Assembly (NCBI GenBank): GCA_027579435.1
Contig: JANBPK010000740.1
Span: 87,111-151,110 of the forward strand
DNA from: Candolleomyces eurysporus
Lineage: Eukaryota; Basidiomycota; Agaricomycetes; Agaricales; Psathyrellaceae
Reading direction: 5' to 3'
DNA length: 64,000 nt
Part shown: one piece after another, positions 11,161 through 28,192 of the stretch
Layout of the letters: every line of letters begins with the position of its first letter
Position numbering within the stretch: the first letter of the stretch is position 1
The notes under the pieces: model-generated
Told to the model about the DNA's origin: nothing
The model's input: the letters and a program-made list of their open reading frames with translations, nothing else
Database searches by the model: none
Translations under genes and position numbers: made by a program

Positions 11161-13720
11161 AAGTTCGAATAGGCAGTTTACATCTGAAATGTAAGAAACT
11201 GGTCAGATTCGTCAATGAGTTGAACATCTCCACTCACCCTCAGTGTACTCCTGCTGAAAATTTTCGACCACCCTTCGGTCTTCATCCGAACCGCTCTTCA
11301 GCAGTTCAACGAGAGGAGCGCTGATGTCACGCCACTTTCCGAGCTTGATATTCCCCGAATATTCTTGCAAAATGTCGACCGTGTTGCGTAGGAGTTCATA
11401 TTTGGCATCCAACTCCAACTCCGGTACCCTGTTGTCCCATGATCGAATCGTTTCGATAACTTCATCATAAAAGAACTGGGGTCCTGTTTCTGGGATGGAA
11501 TCAGATCAAATCTTGGGCGGGAAGAATAGAACGCAGTAACATACCATCCGCAAAGACTTGCTTTAAAACGTCATCCACGGGCAGGTTTGCCAATATTTTC
11601 CTCACAGCGTCAGCCCCATGGTAGAACGTGTCGATCTCCAGCAACTTGGTAGAGTTTTGAAGAGGCTCGTTGCGCAAAGTATCCCAGAAAGATAGGTCGT
11701 TGGGATGAGCATGGGATTGGAGGCCATGAGGACGGGCTTTGGGGACATACGGGCTCGCCGTCTCACCCAAGACGAACGAGTAATGGATTTTCTGGCCCTC
11801 GTGGATCTTTCTAGTCGAGCCAAAGTGGGGTCTAATGATAGACGTGTAAGTAACCGGAAGAATGGGCTGGTATTCGAAAAACCTACACTCGCGTAGTGCC
11901 ATTGATGCCAGGCTGACTTCTCGCAAAGGTAAGTCGGTGGAAAGGAAGCATTTCGAAAAGATGCCACCAGAATCCTTTCAGCGATTCTTGAAACTCGATT
12001 TGCTCGGTGGATAAGAGTTTGCGCTTGTACGTGCCTACCCGAAGGCCAACCTCGACGGCTTGCGATGCCATCCACCGCAAAGGTGGCCGACTACGATCCA
12101 TCCCGGCGTTGTTGGCGTTTCCACCGCCGCTACAATGCAAGGTTATCATCGAACAGCCAGAGGACGAGTAATGACGAGGAACTTACATGTCGGAGTGTCC
12201 TCCAGGGAACCATACTTCCAATACTTGCGGATGAACGCGGTCACTATGACTCCTTCGGCCCGATTTGTCCTTGGCTTCTACCCCGGGAGGGCGCAAGGAT
12301 GTGCCTCCCCACGCATACTCAGGCAGGAACTTCACTCTTCGCTCGTCCAAAGCCAATGCGTGACGAAAATAGCAGACGTGAGTCATGCCCTCTGTCGTTC
12401 CAGGTAACACCCGCTTCCCTCTTGCAACGCCGATGGAAGAGACCGTGTCCCTTGTTAAGGATATGAGTGTTAAATCGTTGACGCTGGCCCAAATATCACA
12501 TACCACGCTCCGACAAAATGAACTCTAACATCTGGGCGCGAGAACGCTTGTTTGAACCGTTCGGCCATTGATACCTCTCCTGACTCCGGGGAAGCCTTCT
12601 TTTTCGCCAATCCCAGCGCTTCCTTGAAGCGCTCTCCCCATGTCGGCTTGCCTGTCGACACATCCGGCTTAGCCAATCCAACGGGATCAGCCCATTCTTC
12701 GTTGCTGGTTGGGTCTGCGTAGAGCTCGTATGCACTGTAATGAAGCACGATCGTGTAAGGATCAAACGATCATAGCTTACTGGATAGGTCCGAGATACTC
12801 ACAAAGGGATCTGCATCTCGTTTCCCTTATGTATAAGGCCGACCTGCGTTCGTTGAATAGCAAATTCGGGGAGATTGGACGAGCCACGTACCTTTTCAAT
12901 CATCGCCGACAGCGCGCGGACTTGGAAAGCTCCACGGGAGAAACCTAGTCACTATTCAAAAGCAGTTCGTCATTGAAAGAGTAGCTTGCTTACCGAACAA
13001 AAAAAATACAATCACCCTCCTGGTAATTGTCTGCCAGCCACCGATAGGCACCTTGGACAGTCTTTTCGAAATTCCTGTACATAGTTGATAGAAATCAGGA
13101 GTCGACATCGTAGGATAATCAAATGACTTACCAGGCGATCGCCAAGTCGACCTTGTGCCACAGAACTTGCTTTCCATATTTCAGGGACCTCCAGTGCGGT
13201 CGAGCGTATGTCCCAATCCCGCTATTGTACCAGGTGCATTGGTCGTCGTCGGGCCCCTTCAGGATGAGATTGTATAGTTCGATGACATTTGTGTTCTAGG
13301 AGAACGAGTTAGTGACGAGTCGGCGTGACTCGCGTTTCCCGTTAGTATGTATGCACGCACCTTCGTTCCAAACTGATTCGCAGTGCCGTCAATGCAGACA
13401 ATGAGGTTCCGGCCACCCATCTTGTGGCCGCAAGGCATCGTCTTCAACTCAGGTTTCGGCCGCGAGTGTTTCGGACAGCAACGGCAATCACAATCTTCAG
13501 TGTCGTTCTCTACTGAACGGCGTCAGTCATCTGATCTCGACGTTGGGTACGAATTCGTGCTTACCACGAGGCGCTTTATGGGGAGGACCTCGACGATTAT
13601 GGCTCCCTTTCGCATCGTGCTCTGAGGGAAGATGTCAATGACATCGTCACAGGGGATAGCATTCAGTCGATACTCACCCGGAAGCTCGTCAACTTCAACG
13701 ACGCGCTTCCTCGCTTCCAT
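10270..13720 (-). CDS. DUF2235 (Tle1-like) alpha/beta hydrolase fused to seven WD40 repeats
   Basis: Thirteen exons: 13678-13720, 13565-13621, 13361-13509, 13132-13295, 12994-13074, 12892-12944, 12803-12843, 12504-12734, 12187-12450, 11887-12129, 11545-11831, 11238-11483 and 10270-11183, about 923 aa. Residues 60-440 are DUF2235, the fold of bacterial type VI phospholipase effectors of the Tle1 type. It shows the strand LIVCIDGTAN, the nucleophile elbow GFSRGAF, an Asp in GAWDTVSS and a His in PGGHSD. A helical linker follows (about 540-620), then seven WD40 repeats of 42-43 residues (about 623-923) that are nearly identical to one another (SVAISPDGKRIVSGS). The frame breaks only at an A8 run (13000-13007): seven A's would give FLFGFSRGAF across the exon 5/6 junction. 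Predicted role: a lipid or ester hydrolase with a recognition propeller. Domain calls are firm; function is inference. Confidence 0.85.
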
Positions 13721-16700
13721 GATCCAGAGGTAATACGAGGGGTTGAGAAGCTGTCGACGGAGGAGTGGGAAGCATGCTCTATATACCAACGGTTCGGGGT
13801 TTACCTTGTGCCCAAAATTGAGTGAAACGTTTTCAACTTCGGTACAATGACAGATGGCACTTTCATGGACTGATTGTCGCCCATAGAGGTGAAATGAAGT
13901 GTGTCTGCCTCGAGGGTTATCGCATGTTGAATTATTTTGCCACAAGCATAAATTTTCAGAACGCGAGAACGTCAAATGGAATTTGGGGCAAACCTGAGTA
14001 TTGAGTCATGGAACACGAATGCTGCGACATGAAGACTTCCGCCATCACCACGTTGGTTTCGCCTTTAAATGAAGATATCAATAGTGACAGGAGACTGGTG
14101 AGGCGCTCGGGATCCAATAAGAATAGCCAAATCTTCACACCTTCGGCGCCACCTGCAAATCCCTGCAAACCTCCTCGAGGCTCGAACGAATCAGAAAGCT
14201 CAAAGAAACCCTTACAACGATGGTGACAGGCGATACGACGGGTCCCGGGACATGCGGAGCTGTCCTTGTCCTCCATATCAACGTGAGCCGAACTACGCCC
14301 ATCGCGAGGCAGTCGTGAGGCATGGTTCAGGGTCTCAGGCAATTCCGTGTATGAGGTCAGGACGCTGGACGAGCCCTATGGCCGTTGACGCTCATCTAAC
14401 CTAATCTGTTGCATTGAAAGGCGCCAAACCTACATTTCTTCGATCAGATCGTTCTCTACCCGCATCTTCCCGCTTGTCACATTTGCACCCTTTCCCATTG
14501 AAGCGGAAGGTTCAGCCATACTTGCCCCGGGGTACACGAGCAAAGACACCTTCAACATTCGACCTGTACGCCACCGCGGCCGAGAAGGAAACGTCAGTAG
14601 TTGACTGAGATAAAAAGGTAGCGAAAGAAATAAACGCACAAGTGCGCTCCCTCGTAGAAGGGATCTGAGAACGTTGCGGGAAGACATCGACTTGAGAGGC
14701 CTGGTATCTCCGTTTTGCTGGCAGCCTCAAGAGATTGAGATGGCAGGAAGCCGGAGCTGTCACGAATCGATCGCGTTCGCTGTTTGCTTAAAAAAAAGAG
14801 GTCAGATAGTAGGCCCTGAGAGAACGACGAAGCCTACGGAAATCCATCGCCTTGAATAGTTGCTAGCTGCGAGTCCATACCTATGTATCTTGTCTGCTGA
14901 AACTCCCATTCACACTATCAGCTTCGAGAAGAGATTCAACGGTTTGGTGAACGGCCTGAATAGCTCTCGATCGATCATGTATGTATTCGATGTTCGGGTA
15001 TTTTAGACCTGACGCGATGAGTTAGAGCCGTGACTGTCCGGGAGCCCGGGAAGGGAGGAGTACACGTACATAGGACTGTGGTGCGAAGTGTGTGCTTGGA
15101 AGAGATGCCGGCGCTATATTGACTGGGTGCGTGTAGAGCTGTTGAAGTAAGGAGTGTTCGATAACAAATCACGGATATGTTTGGTGTTCATTGAGGCGGG
15201 AGTCAGGAAAGATCATTCGACGCACCAAATTTGCGCTGGGGCGGAATTGAGAGCTCTTCTGTACGTTGTGACCAATTAACCAACATGAGTGAGTGTTGCC
15301 CACAAAAAAGCCCTTGAAGTGAGCTAGAAAAAGGTGATGAAGCAACGCAGGGTTGGAAATTCGATGAACAGAAGTGGAGACAGCGTCAATGTGCAGCGCC
15401 AAAGATGAAAAATGAAAGCTGGGGAGGACCCAGAGTCAATGCAGAAGCGAAACAATGAGCACAAAACCCGAATGCAAAAGAGAAGCGATGGAAGAAAAGA
15501 TGGTCAATTGGTGTTCGGTGAGTTTTACATGATCGAGTGATGAAGCACAATAGGTGAAGCGCGGAACGAGAGCCTGCTGGCCAGCCAGTAAATTCATGAA
15601 CCATATGCAAGGCAGAGGTGTCACGTACCAACAAATCCTTGTTCCCTGAAGGGCGTCTCCCACATCCCGTACAGCATCCGCCGTTTCTTTCTCCTTTCTC
15701 CTTGCCTCTGTCACGACCGCTCTGAGCTCTCATCCGTCTCCTCCCTCGACCTTCGTCCTTCCATCTTCTCGGTTGTTGGAGGCGGTAATTACAACCCACT
15801 TGCGCCAGGCTCTTCAAAGGCCTCGCTCGACCTATCTCTGAGAACCCCAGATGGGCGTATGGTCCACCGGAAGTCGAGGAACGGGAACCATCTCGGGTGA
15901 ACGAGTCCAGGCGTTGACAATGGAGAGAGTTGCTATGAAGGCAGATGTGGTTGGGTATATGACGATTCAATACCCCTATTGGCGAATTGGAGAAATTTTA
16001 TCCTCATCGGCTCTGCTAGTACGGGTGGGGCTTCGGAAAAGTGTCAGCGGGGCGTTCCGCTCCTCCTGCTGTAGCGTTCTTTACGTTTCGAGAGGGCTGG
16101 AGCAGTGTGGCAGGCAAGGTGGGGTTGATTGCTGGAGCACTGGACGAGGCCACACGAGGGGTAGAGCGGGGTGGACACTGATAGAGGGTTGGCGCAAGCT
16201 AGCGGTCAAGAAATGACCTCACGCAAGATCTGGATCGACCCTCATGAGTGCAGAGCCCTCTCTCCAACGTCCCCTCGGACACTGATTTATATGTGTGGGA
16301 AGGTGAAAGACGATCGAGACCCGGTTGATCAAGGAGAGAATGGGGCTGCATGTGCGAGAGGTAGAAAGGGGGAGGTTAAAGTCGAACGGACATCCATCCC
16401 ATCGAGTCTTGAACGCCGATTGGGTGGCTGTGACCGGAGTTGATCATCTTATCTTATCTCCGCTCTCCCGAAGACCGAGGTGTTTGCCGCTCGATTCTCC
16501 GACAAAGTTGGGACCGGAGGCTCCGAACGGCGTTTGATGGGTGGACACCAATGCTGGCCACGACTACCATAGGGGCGGGTTCCATGAACGAGAGGGTAGT
16601 CGATGATAGTTCTGGTGGGTGCTCTTGCTCTTCCACTCACTCTGTCCCCACCCCTCGGTTCTAACACCATTCATAGTCGTGTTCCACGCACCTCCTCCAT

Positions 16701-17574
16701 GGATCTCTGACAACCTGACTGAAGCAGAGGCCGCCGATCCATCACACCTGCTGCCCTTGTCTATCGTGTAATATGTCCCGCCGCGACGTCGTTTGGACTC
16801 GTGAATGTTTACGTGCCTTGGTCATGAACGTGTAAAGATGGAAGCTGATAAGGGGGAAATGATGAAACAAGCGAGAGAAAAGGAAAGACTGGGCCCAACT
16901 GCGTCTCACTTCCTTCCCTACTAGATCACGAAGCCTGAGGCAGAGTGGATTGTATTTGAGGCTGATCGCAGTTGGTGGAAGATCGTTGCCCTCGTCCGCA
17001 GTCTGTACGTATGTACGAATTTGTAAAATCAGGCGTGGAGGGATCAGCAGCTGCTATCCTCGTGTGCAATAATGACCCCTCAAAACGCCTATGACAGACG
17101 CTTTGCCCTCGGAGCTGGTACTGGAGTGCGCATATAGTTGAGAGAATAACAACCGAATGATGATTGAGTGAGCGAATCGAGCAAGCATTCTTTCCGTCAT
17201 CAGCCCACATAGCGCGAAGGCCAGAGACTGTGATGCGTCATCGCCTCATGAACCAGAACGTCAAGAAGGATTCTAGCCTCAAATTCTTTGATGAGGGCAG
17301 ATGAACAAGTAATCAGGTCCGTTCAAGTTCGACTCTTCCGCACTCGCATCGTACACTTCCATGAGGGTTGCATACGTCGATTATATCTCAACGATCATTT
17401 GTACGGTGCGTCGGCATGCGAGCTCTCTCTACAAAGGATACAGGATGATATACACTAGAGTACTATAGGAGAAAAAATCTGCCCGCGCTCAAAGATGTAA
17501 AGAATTACGTATTGATAAAACATCGCGATAAAGATGTCAAAGAAAGGAACAGCATAGGAAGGACCTCGTTCTCA
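13721..17574. other. Gene-poor region, no gene recognised
   Basis: It begins with the promoter of the DUF2235-WD40 gene. Both strands hold only short frames of biased composition, for example the Ser/Arg/His-rich minus frame at 15970-15386. I see no intron-joined gene, tRNA or clear repeat. Pyrimidine-rich tracts and a minus frame at 17210-16926 gave no recognisable protein. Fast-evolving genes without a known family could be missed here. Confidence 0.4.
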
Positions 17575-17838
17575 GACCAATATCCCTTCTGCATTCCAGA
17601 TCCGAACTGTACCATCCCCGGAGCCAGAGACAATGCGCTTGCCATCAGGCGAAATGGCGACAGACGACACATAACGAGTGTGGCCTCGTAGCGGGTCCCC
17701 CACCTGCTTCCCCGTCTCCAAATCCCAGATCCGAATCGTCCTGTCGTCAGACCCAGAGACGATGTGCTTGCCGTCAGGCAAGATTGCGATAGAATTGACA
17801 TCGTCGCTGTGCTCCCGTAGCGNCNCTCCCACCTGTCC
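17575..17838 (-). pseudogene. Truncated WD40 fragment copied from the DUF2235-WD40 gene
   Basis: The frame encodes the last two WD40 repeats and the exact C-terminal RIWNAEGILV found in the gene at 10270, and similarity continues past the stop codon into the 3' flank. There is no hydrolase domain, and the 5' side stops abruptly at about 17830 where the leader of the neighbouring seven-TM gene begins. Ns at 17823 and 17825 fit the missing bases of the Glu-Pro codons of the repeat. It is a partial duplication, almost certainly not a working gene. Confidence 0.8.
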
Positions 17839-17870
17839 ACCTCGGAAAGCACCAAGCAGGTATAGCCCCA

Positions 17871-19585
17871 ATGTCTTTTCTCCCAAANNTTTGTCGTCGC
17901 CCATGATCGGGTATATATCCGAATACGTTCATCCGATGAAAGCTTTCACTTTCATTCTGAATGCCCCCCCCTATACCTACTAATGTGGTTCTGATGGTTG
18001 ATTTAGTGACATGCATATTCCTCTTGGTTCTGACAGGTTTCGCCCTCTTTATGAGTCCGGCCGTCTACCCTTCGCTGACCCCTTCCCGCCTATCTCTAGG
18101 AATACTCGCAGGAACGTCAATCATTCTCATCAGATTGATTGCTCGACAGAATCGGATTTGTCGGAATCATCCTCCTGGCACGAAACATAGAACGAGCGCT
18201 TACGCTGTCGGAAGCCTTGTCTTGTTCTTGCTATTCGCCGCTGGAACCATCATCTACTGCGCAAGAATTATCGTGTCGATAAAGGAGCTGTTGTGCGTTG
18301 CTAGGACTCTTAAGGTGGATGGCGATGGAAAGATCATAGGGGCTCTATGGTGTAATGGGAGCTCAGTCTCTCAGACTGGCTCCCCAAATTTTGAAATGCA
18401 CGAAAGAGATACACCCGACTATGCGCTGTCTTTTGCGTTTGGGATCATAGCTCAGCTCGTGTTCTTTATTGCAGATGGCCTTTTGGTAAGGCTTTCTTCA
18501 TGCCATAATTTCCCAGAGGCTGACTTCCTGCCTTTCTTTTCTTTACATGATTTAGGTGTACCGATGCTATCTCATCTTCGTTGAAAGACGAGCGGTTTAT
18601 ATACCCGTTATGGTTATCTATGCCATCTGCGTCAGTGAGTATCAACCATATTATCCCGGGTAAACACACACATACATGTTCAATCATTTCAGTAATATCG
18701 ATGATTGAATTAGCTCCTTCTTTCGCACCCAAGAAAACTTACCTTCTGGATTCTCTGCCGGGATACCTTGAGATGGGTGGCGGCGGGCTTTCAGAGGAAG
18801 CAGAGAATTATCTGCTGAAAGTATGGTGGGCCATGTCTCTCATGACGAACATTATAGTCACCGCCTTGATCGTTTTCCGTATTTTCCGTCAACTGTACCT
18901 CACTGCTAGCTTCACTCGCACCACGTAGGTTAAGTTTTATTTTGGGGCCTATTCACTGAATGGACCTCTGGAACATCCAGGCAGTCCCTCGACGGCGATG
19001 GACAAGTCCCGCAAGACAGTGATGGACGTGGTGGTGGAGAAGGTGACGGAGGAGTTAAACGACGCTTGAAGATGCCAACTTGGATTCTCCAACTCCGACG
19101 CAAAGGCAAAAATGTCATGCGTGGGTGGCGCTTGCAGTCGGTATACACCGGGGTCGCCATCATACTGGTTGAAGCTGCCTTACCCCCCGCACTGTGTGGC
19201 ATCTCTGCAGTGATTGCGTACTACTCGTGGAATTACTATTTTGGTTGGAGTGGCTATTTGGGTTGGATGGTGTCACGTTTTTTCCAGGCGTCTTGGCTTG
19301 GGACTAGTGTAAGTCTTTTTTNCATTATGCGTGGTCTTGTGCGTATATCGGTACTCATCTGTTCATGTTGATATCACGAAGGTCTTGGCCCCACAACTTA
19401 TCGCTATCCATGCTTTACAGAGTAGGCAGTACTCGATGCTCGAAGTTGCATCACTACTTCCTCGTGCGGGGACAATTGAGGGACCTGTGAGACAGCCCGA
19501 CATTGAGACACAAGCAACGAACGAAGACTTGACCACCAGCATAGGGTCTCCGGGCCCGTCCAGACGAGGTGAAGAGCATCTTTGA
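17871..19585 (+). CDS. Seven-TM membrane protein, copy A
   Basis: Member of a seven-TM family present seven times in this window; role unknown, GPCR-like topology. Exons: 17871-18036, 18100-18485, 18556-18634, 18693-18924, 18981-19308 and 19382-19585, about 434-470 aa. The start was chosen by comparison with copy G at 57396: the leader just upstream and exon 1 length (166 nt) match. In exon 1 one base appears missing at the NN (17888-17889) and one extra C is present in a C8 run, so the frame recovers. Family marks: FLLFAAGTIIYC-like TM3, FIADGLLVYRCY, a Leu-rich TM5, and LAPQLIAI after the last TM. The loop before TM6 is Gly/Asp-rich. The cytoplasmic tail ends GEEHL. Intron 1 is 63 bp and open in frame. 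Confidence 0.7.
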
Positions 19586-19970
19586 ATCGACAAGATCCAG
19601 GCGAGGGTACTTCAATGCGGAGATGACGGAGAGCCAAGCCCGTACTTATGAAAAAGCTTTTATTTTTACCGTACATCCTTTACCATTCCCATTCGCCACC
19701 GGCACGCGGAACCATAGTCCCCACTCCCGATCTTGTTGCTACTTACTCTCTGAGGCTCCCACCAATACCGAATTCGGTCTATCGTTGAAGGAACCAGGGA
19801 AACCAATACAACTCGTGCTTGGAACAAGTGTAAACAACGTCTACATAATACGAATGCTATTTCATCTTCTAAACTTCTTTTCTGACGCTCAAACGAGCCG
19901 GATCAAACGAAAGTAGGTATATTTTTGTGTCTCGTCTTCCCACTCCCAAAAGTCCTTGCTCCAACATCAT
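19586..19970. other. Convergent 3' flanks of seven-TM copy A and AROM
   Basis: No gene seen. AT-rich, between two convergent genes, so it should hold both polyadenylation regions. Confidence 0.5.
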
Positions 19971-25244
<5,274 letters not shown>

Positions 25245-25597
25245 TGTCGACGATGAGGAGCAGCGAGACTCCGTTGGTCGACGTTCGCGATGAGATGAGA
25301 TAAAGTTGGGGGGCGGGGTGGTTGACTGGGTGGATTCGTCGCGAAAGTGGAAATTTAAGAGGCCGAAACCCCACGTGCGGGTATTTGTATTTCGGGATTC
25401 AAGTCCGAGGACCTGCCAGCCACATCCGTCCTGGACAATCGCATCGGAGAAATGGGCCAAGCAATGACTATATAGCGGTATCCAAGAACAGCGTAGATTA
25501 GATGATAGTGGTGTTAAGAGAGAAGGAACCGGGAACTTGAAGCATATGATAAGATAGTACACATTTAGATATTTGATGCAAAATCATCCATCCTTGA
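25245..25597. other. AROM promoter and 3' flank of ribose-5-phosphate isomerase
   Basis: About 350 bp between two genes on the same strand. No coding frame of note. It must contain the AROM promoter and the polyadenylation region of the upstream gene. Confidence 0.5.
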
Positions 25598-27006
25598 TCA
25601 CTCTTGGGCGCCAGCAGCAATCTGCTCGACTGTCCCATCCGCCCGATGAATAGTCACAGTGCCGTCCTAGTAGTGGATAATTAGTACGAGCAAGAGAATA
25701 GGTGGGGCAGTACGAAATCCCTCTTACCTCATTTCCAAAGTACGCCGCCTTGGCCATGTTGCAGAAGAGACCCACTTCGACTACCCCGGTCAGGAGTTTA
25801 ATCTGCTGGAGCAACTGTCAAAGGACAACGGGAAGGGTGAGGGGTCGTTGTCAGCTAAAGGGGTACCGGGGTTCAACAAACCAAGCCTTACAGTAGCTGG
25901 ATCTTGCAACTGCCCCGGTTCGAAAGGAGCGTCGATGACAAAGTTTCCGTTATCGGTAACGACAGGTCCAGCTAGAACGGAATGAAAACTGCGGCATTAG
26001 ACAAGCTCGAGAGTACTCCGAGGAACGATCTAGAACCGTACGTACCCTTTTTCACAGCCATCCTCAATGCGGCGTTGGGGGATCCGAAGGTTTTGCGAAG
26101 GGTATTCAAGATCTTTACATATGCGAAAGGGACGACCTCTATCGGCACTCCAGGAGGGTACTAGACAAATAACGAAAGAATGAGGGCATGGAGAGGAAAC
26201 CTGGAGGATTGAACACTCACATTAGTACCCAGAGACTCTGCGTTTTTGCGGTAATCCGCAACGACGATGAAACTAGAGGCATCACCATAAGCAACGTCCT
26301 AGTATTGCAGAAAAATCAACGTTACTCACGTTCCCGCCGCCTCCGCAATAACCTTTTCGCGCAAATGGCAAGCTCCTCCACCCTTGATGCAGTTAAGATT
26401 CCGATCCACTCTAAATGAAGAGGCCACGGAAAGGAGGCTCGAAGTCAGAGACAAAAGATTCTGAAAGCAAGAAGGGACCAGCGACGACTCACTCATCTGC
26501 TCCATCAATAGTAACGTCTATTGAAAGATATTCATCTACGTCTCCTAATGTAAGGCCAGCGTTTACGATCAGTTGCTTAGACTGGAAGCCTGCGGGACCG
26601 GTGAGCGAGCGTCGAATGGGAGTTGGCAACGACGGAAAGGACATACCAGTTGGGACGAAAACCCGGTCCTTGTTGGCCTCTACGCCTTGCTGAACGATCC
26701 TGTCGACAACATAGGGCACGGTCGAACCTAGAAAGGCCGTCGATCAGAATTTGTGGGGCACAGAAGGACACAAGCTTCGCACCAGAACCGATTCCAATGA
26801 TCTATTTCCCGTCATGAGTTCCCTGGCCCTGAAAGTAACGCGCGACGCACTCTATGTTCCGGCTTAATATGGTGATCAACAGCAGTATACGCTGCGAGCC
26901 GTTTCGAAGATTCGATCGCAGCTAAGGGTTTAAGAACTTCCGGCTTCCTGGCGGCTGTGATTGATTGAGGGATCGCAGAAAAGGTTTGCGGTATCAGTAT
27001 GGCCAT
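25598..27006 (-). CDS. rki1: Ribose-5-phosphate isomerase A
   Basis: Converts ribulose 5-phosphate and ribose 5-phosphate in the cytosolic pentose phosphate pathway. Ten exons: 26851-27006, 26783-26801, 26647-26727, 26493-26589, 26330-26410, 26221-26272, 26046-26160, 25892-25971, 25728-25814 and 25598-25666; all phases join into 278 aa, the usual size. Seen motifs: ESSKRLAAY near the N-terminus, IGIGSGSTV (substrate loop), [13 protein letters not shown] with the catalytic Asp, [12 protein letters not shown] with the Lys and Glu, and [10 protein letters not shown] near the end. Exon 2 is a 19 nt microexon. The ATG at 27006 is preferred; an in-frame ATG at 27162 would add 52 residues of poor resemblance to the family. 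It lies just upstream of AROM on the same strand. Confidence 0.93.
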
Positions 27007-27162
27007 GGTAAAGACAGTGATAACGAAGGTTGTTTGAATGGAGTCGACGGGCGAGAAAGATGAGGGGAAGCGAAGGGAGGTTTTGAGAGGCAATTTAGCA
27101 TTGGGGATTTGAGAGACATGACGAAGGGATGAGTTTAATGTGAAAAGGAGATGGTACAGCAT

Positions 27163-27825
27163 GACGAACCTTCAGCCCCCACACCGTTCGATCCTGCAAC
27201 CATACTCCTGACAAGGTTTGTGATGATGATCGGTCTTCGATTGTGTCTATCCAACAGGCGTCCAACAGAAAAGTAGGATAGTTATCCCAATACCGAGGAT
27301 TGGGGAGGGCAATGAGAGCAGTAAACGAAATCGAGGATTTGAATTGGAATATGAAAGACACCGAAGGGTTGGAGACGGGTTTGATCGGAGAATTGAAATG
27401 TTGTACAGTTCGGGCGAAACAGGTCGAGACCACCGTTCGTGAAAGGGTCAGCTCGTTAGCAGCCATAATTTATGAAGACATGAAGGATTCTCGACATACG
27501 CTCTTCCTCGACCTAGACACGTTCTTGCTGAAGGTAGACCACCGTGACCAGGCTGGGGCTTGAAGGCGACAGAATGGAACCTTCTGGCAGGAAGGGAACG
27601 GAGTAAAGGCATCATGGTCAAACTTCCAGCTATATTAGAGACCCAGGGAACTGGACCCAGTTCATTGAAGAGCCGCTCGTCGTCGTCTTACTCAGAGTCG
27701 GAAGTCGAGGCGTGCTCGACGGAGGAAACCAAATTGATGATCTGACAACCGCGCTTAGTCAGACCGCGTTCTCTCTTTGATCACGACCACCACATCGACG
27801 AACGTTGGAAAGTGAAAGGTAGACC
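27163..27825. other. Divergent promoter region between rki1 and tfb5
   Basis: Short frames occur on both strands: a plus frame at 27300-27563 containing FLDLDTFLL, and a minus frame near 27620 beginning with an Arg-rich, mitochondrial-like N-terminus. None matches a family I know and none splices convincingly. A small unrecognised gene is possible. Confidence 0.3.
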
Positions 27826-28192
27826 ATGCGGGCAATAAAGGGTACGTATATCCCCCCAAACTCCTCCCAAACTCGCCGGCTTAACCCTCTCGCCAGGCAT
27901 TCTCTTCACCTGGTAATTCTTCAACCGAATCCAGCCTCCGGAGATTCCAGATTCTGAACAGTCATACGGAAGAAACAGTGACCCTGCAGTCAAGCAGATT
28001 CTGCTGGCCATGAACGAGAAGCAGAGCTTCATCATCGAGGACCTGGACGACTACCACGTCGTCATCAAGGCGGATGATGAATACAGAGTGAGGAAGGAAC
28101 TCGATCTCGAGGTTCGTTGTCTCATACCACCACGACGAACCTCTTCATGACCCATTCTATAGCTCGAGAAGAATACCTACAATCAGGAGTAG
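27826..28192 (+). CDS. tfb5: TFIIH subunit TFB5 (GTF2H5/TTDA homologue)
   Basis: A 64-residue subunit of the general transcription and DNA repair factor TFIIH; in known members it stabilises the XPD/p52 part of the complex in the nucleus. Four exons: 27826-27841 (16 nt), 27897-27912 (16 nt), 27979-28111 and 28163-28192. The microexons join to MRAIKGILFTCDPAVKQ, the family's conserved N-terminus, and the core continues with SFIIEDLDDYHVVI and a C-terminus ending ELEKNTYNQE, also typical. The length agrees with the family (about 65-72). No long ORF reveals this gene because two of its exons are only 16 nt. Confidence 0.92.

Noticed and set aside
10241..11161. Repeated plus-strand ORFs (Ser/Pro/Cys-rich repeats) over the WD40 region
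   Set aside because: Antisense of the WD40 repeats; the minus frame is a classical propeller.
13000..13007. Programmed frameshift in the hydrolase gene
   Set aside because: Similar +1 events at 8-base runs occur in unrelated genes nearby, so a consensus error is simpler.
15386..15970. 194-codon minus ORF as a gene
   Set aside because: Composition-driven, no domain, no splice context, and the Arg/Gly and Phe/His stretches look like random sequence.
17300..17340. Possible tRNA (GTTCAAGTTCGACTC)
   Set aside because: Only a T-loop-like stretch; no matching acceptor or anticodon stem could be paired by eye.
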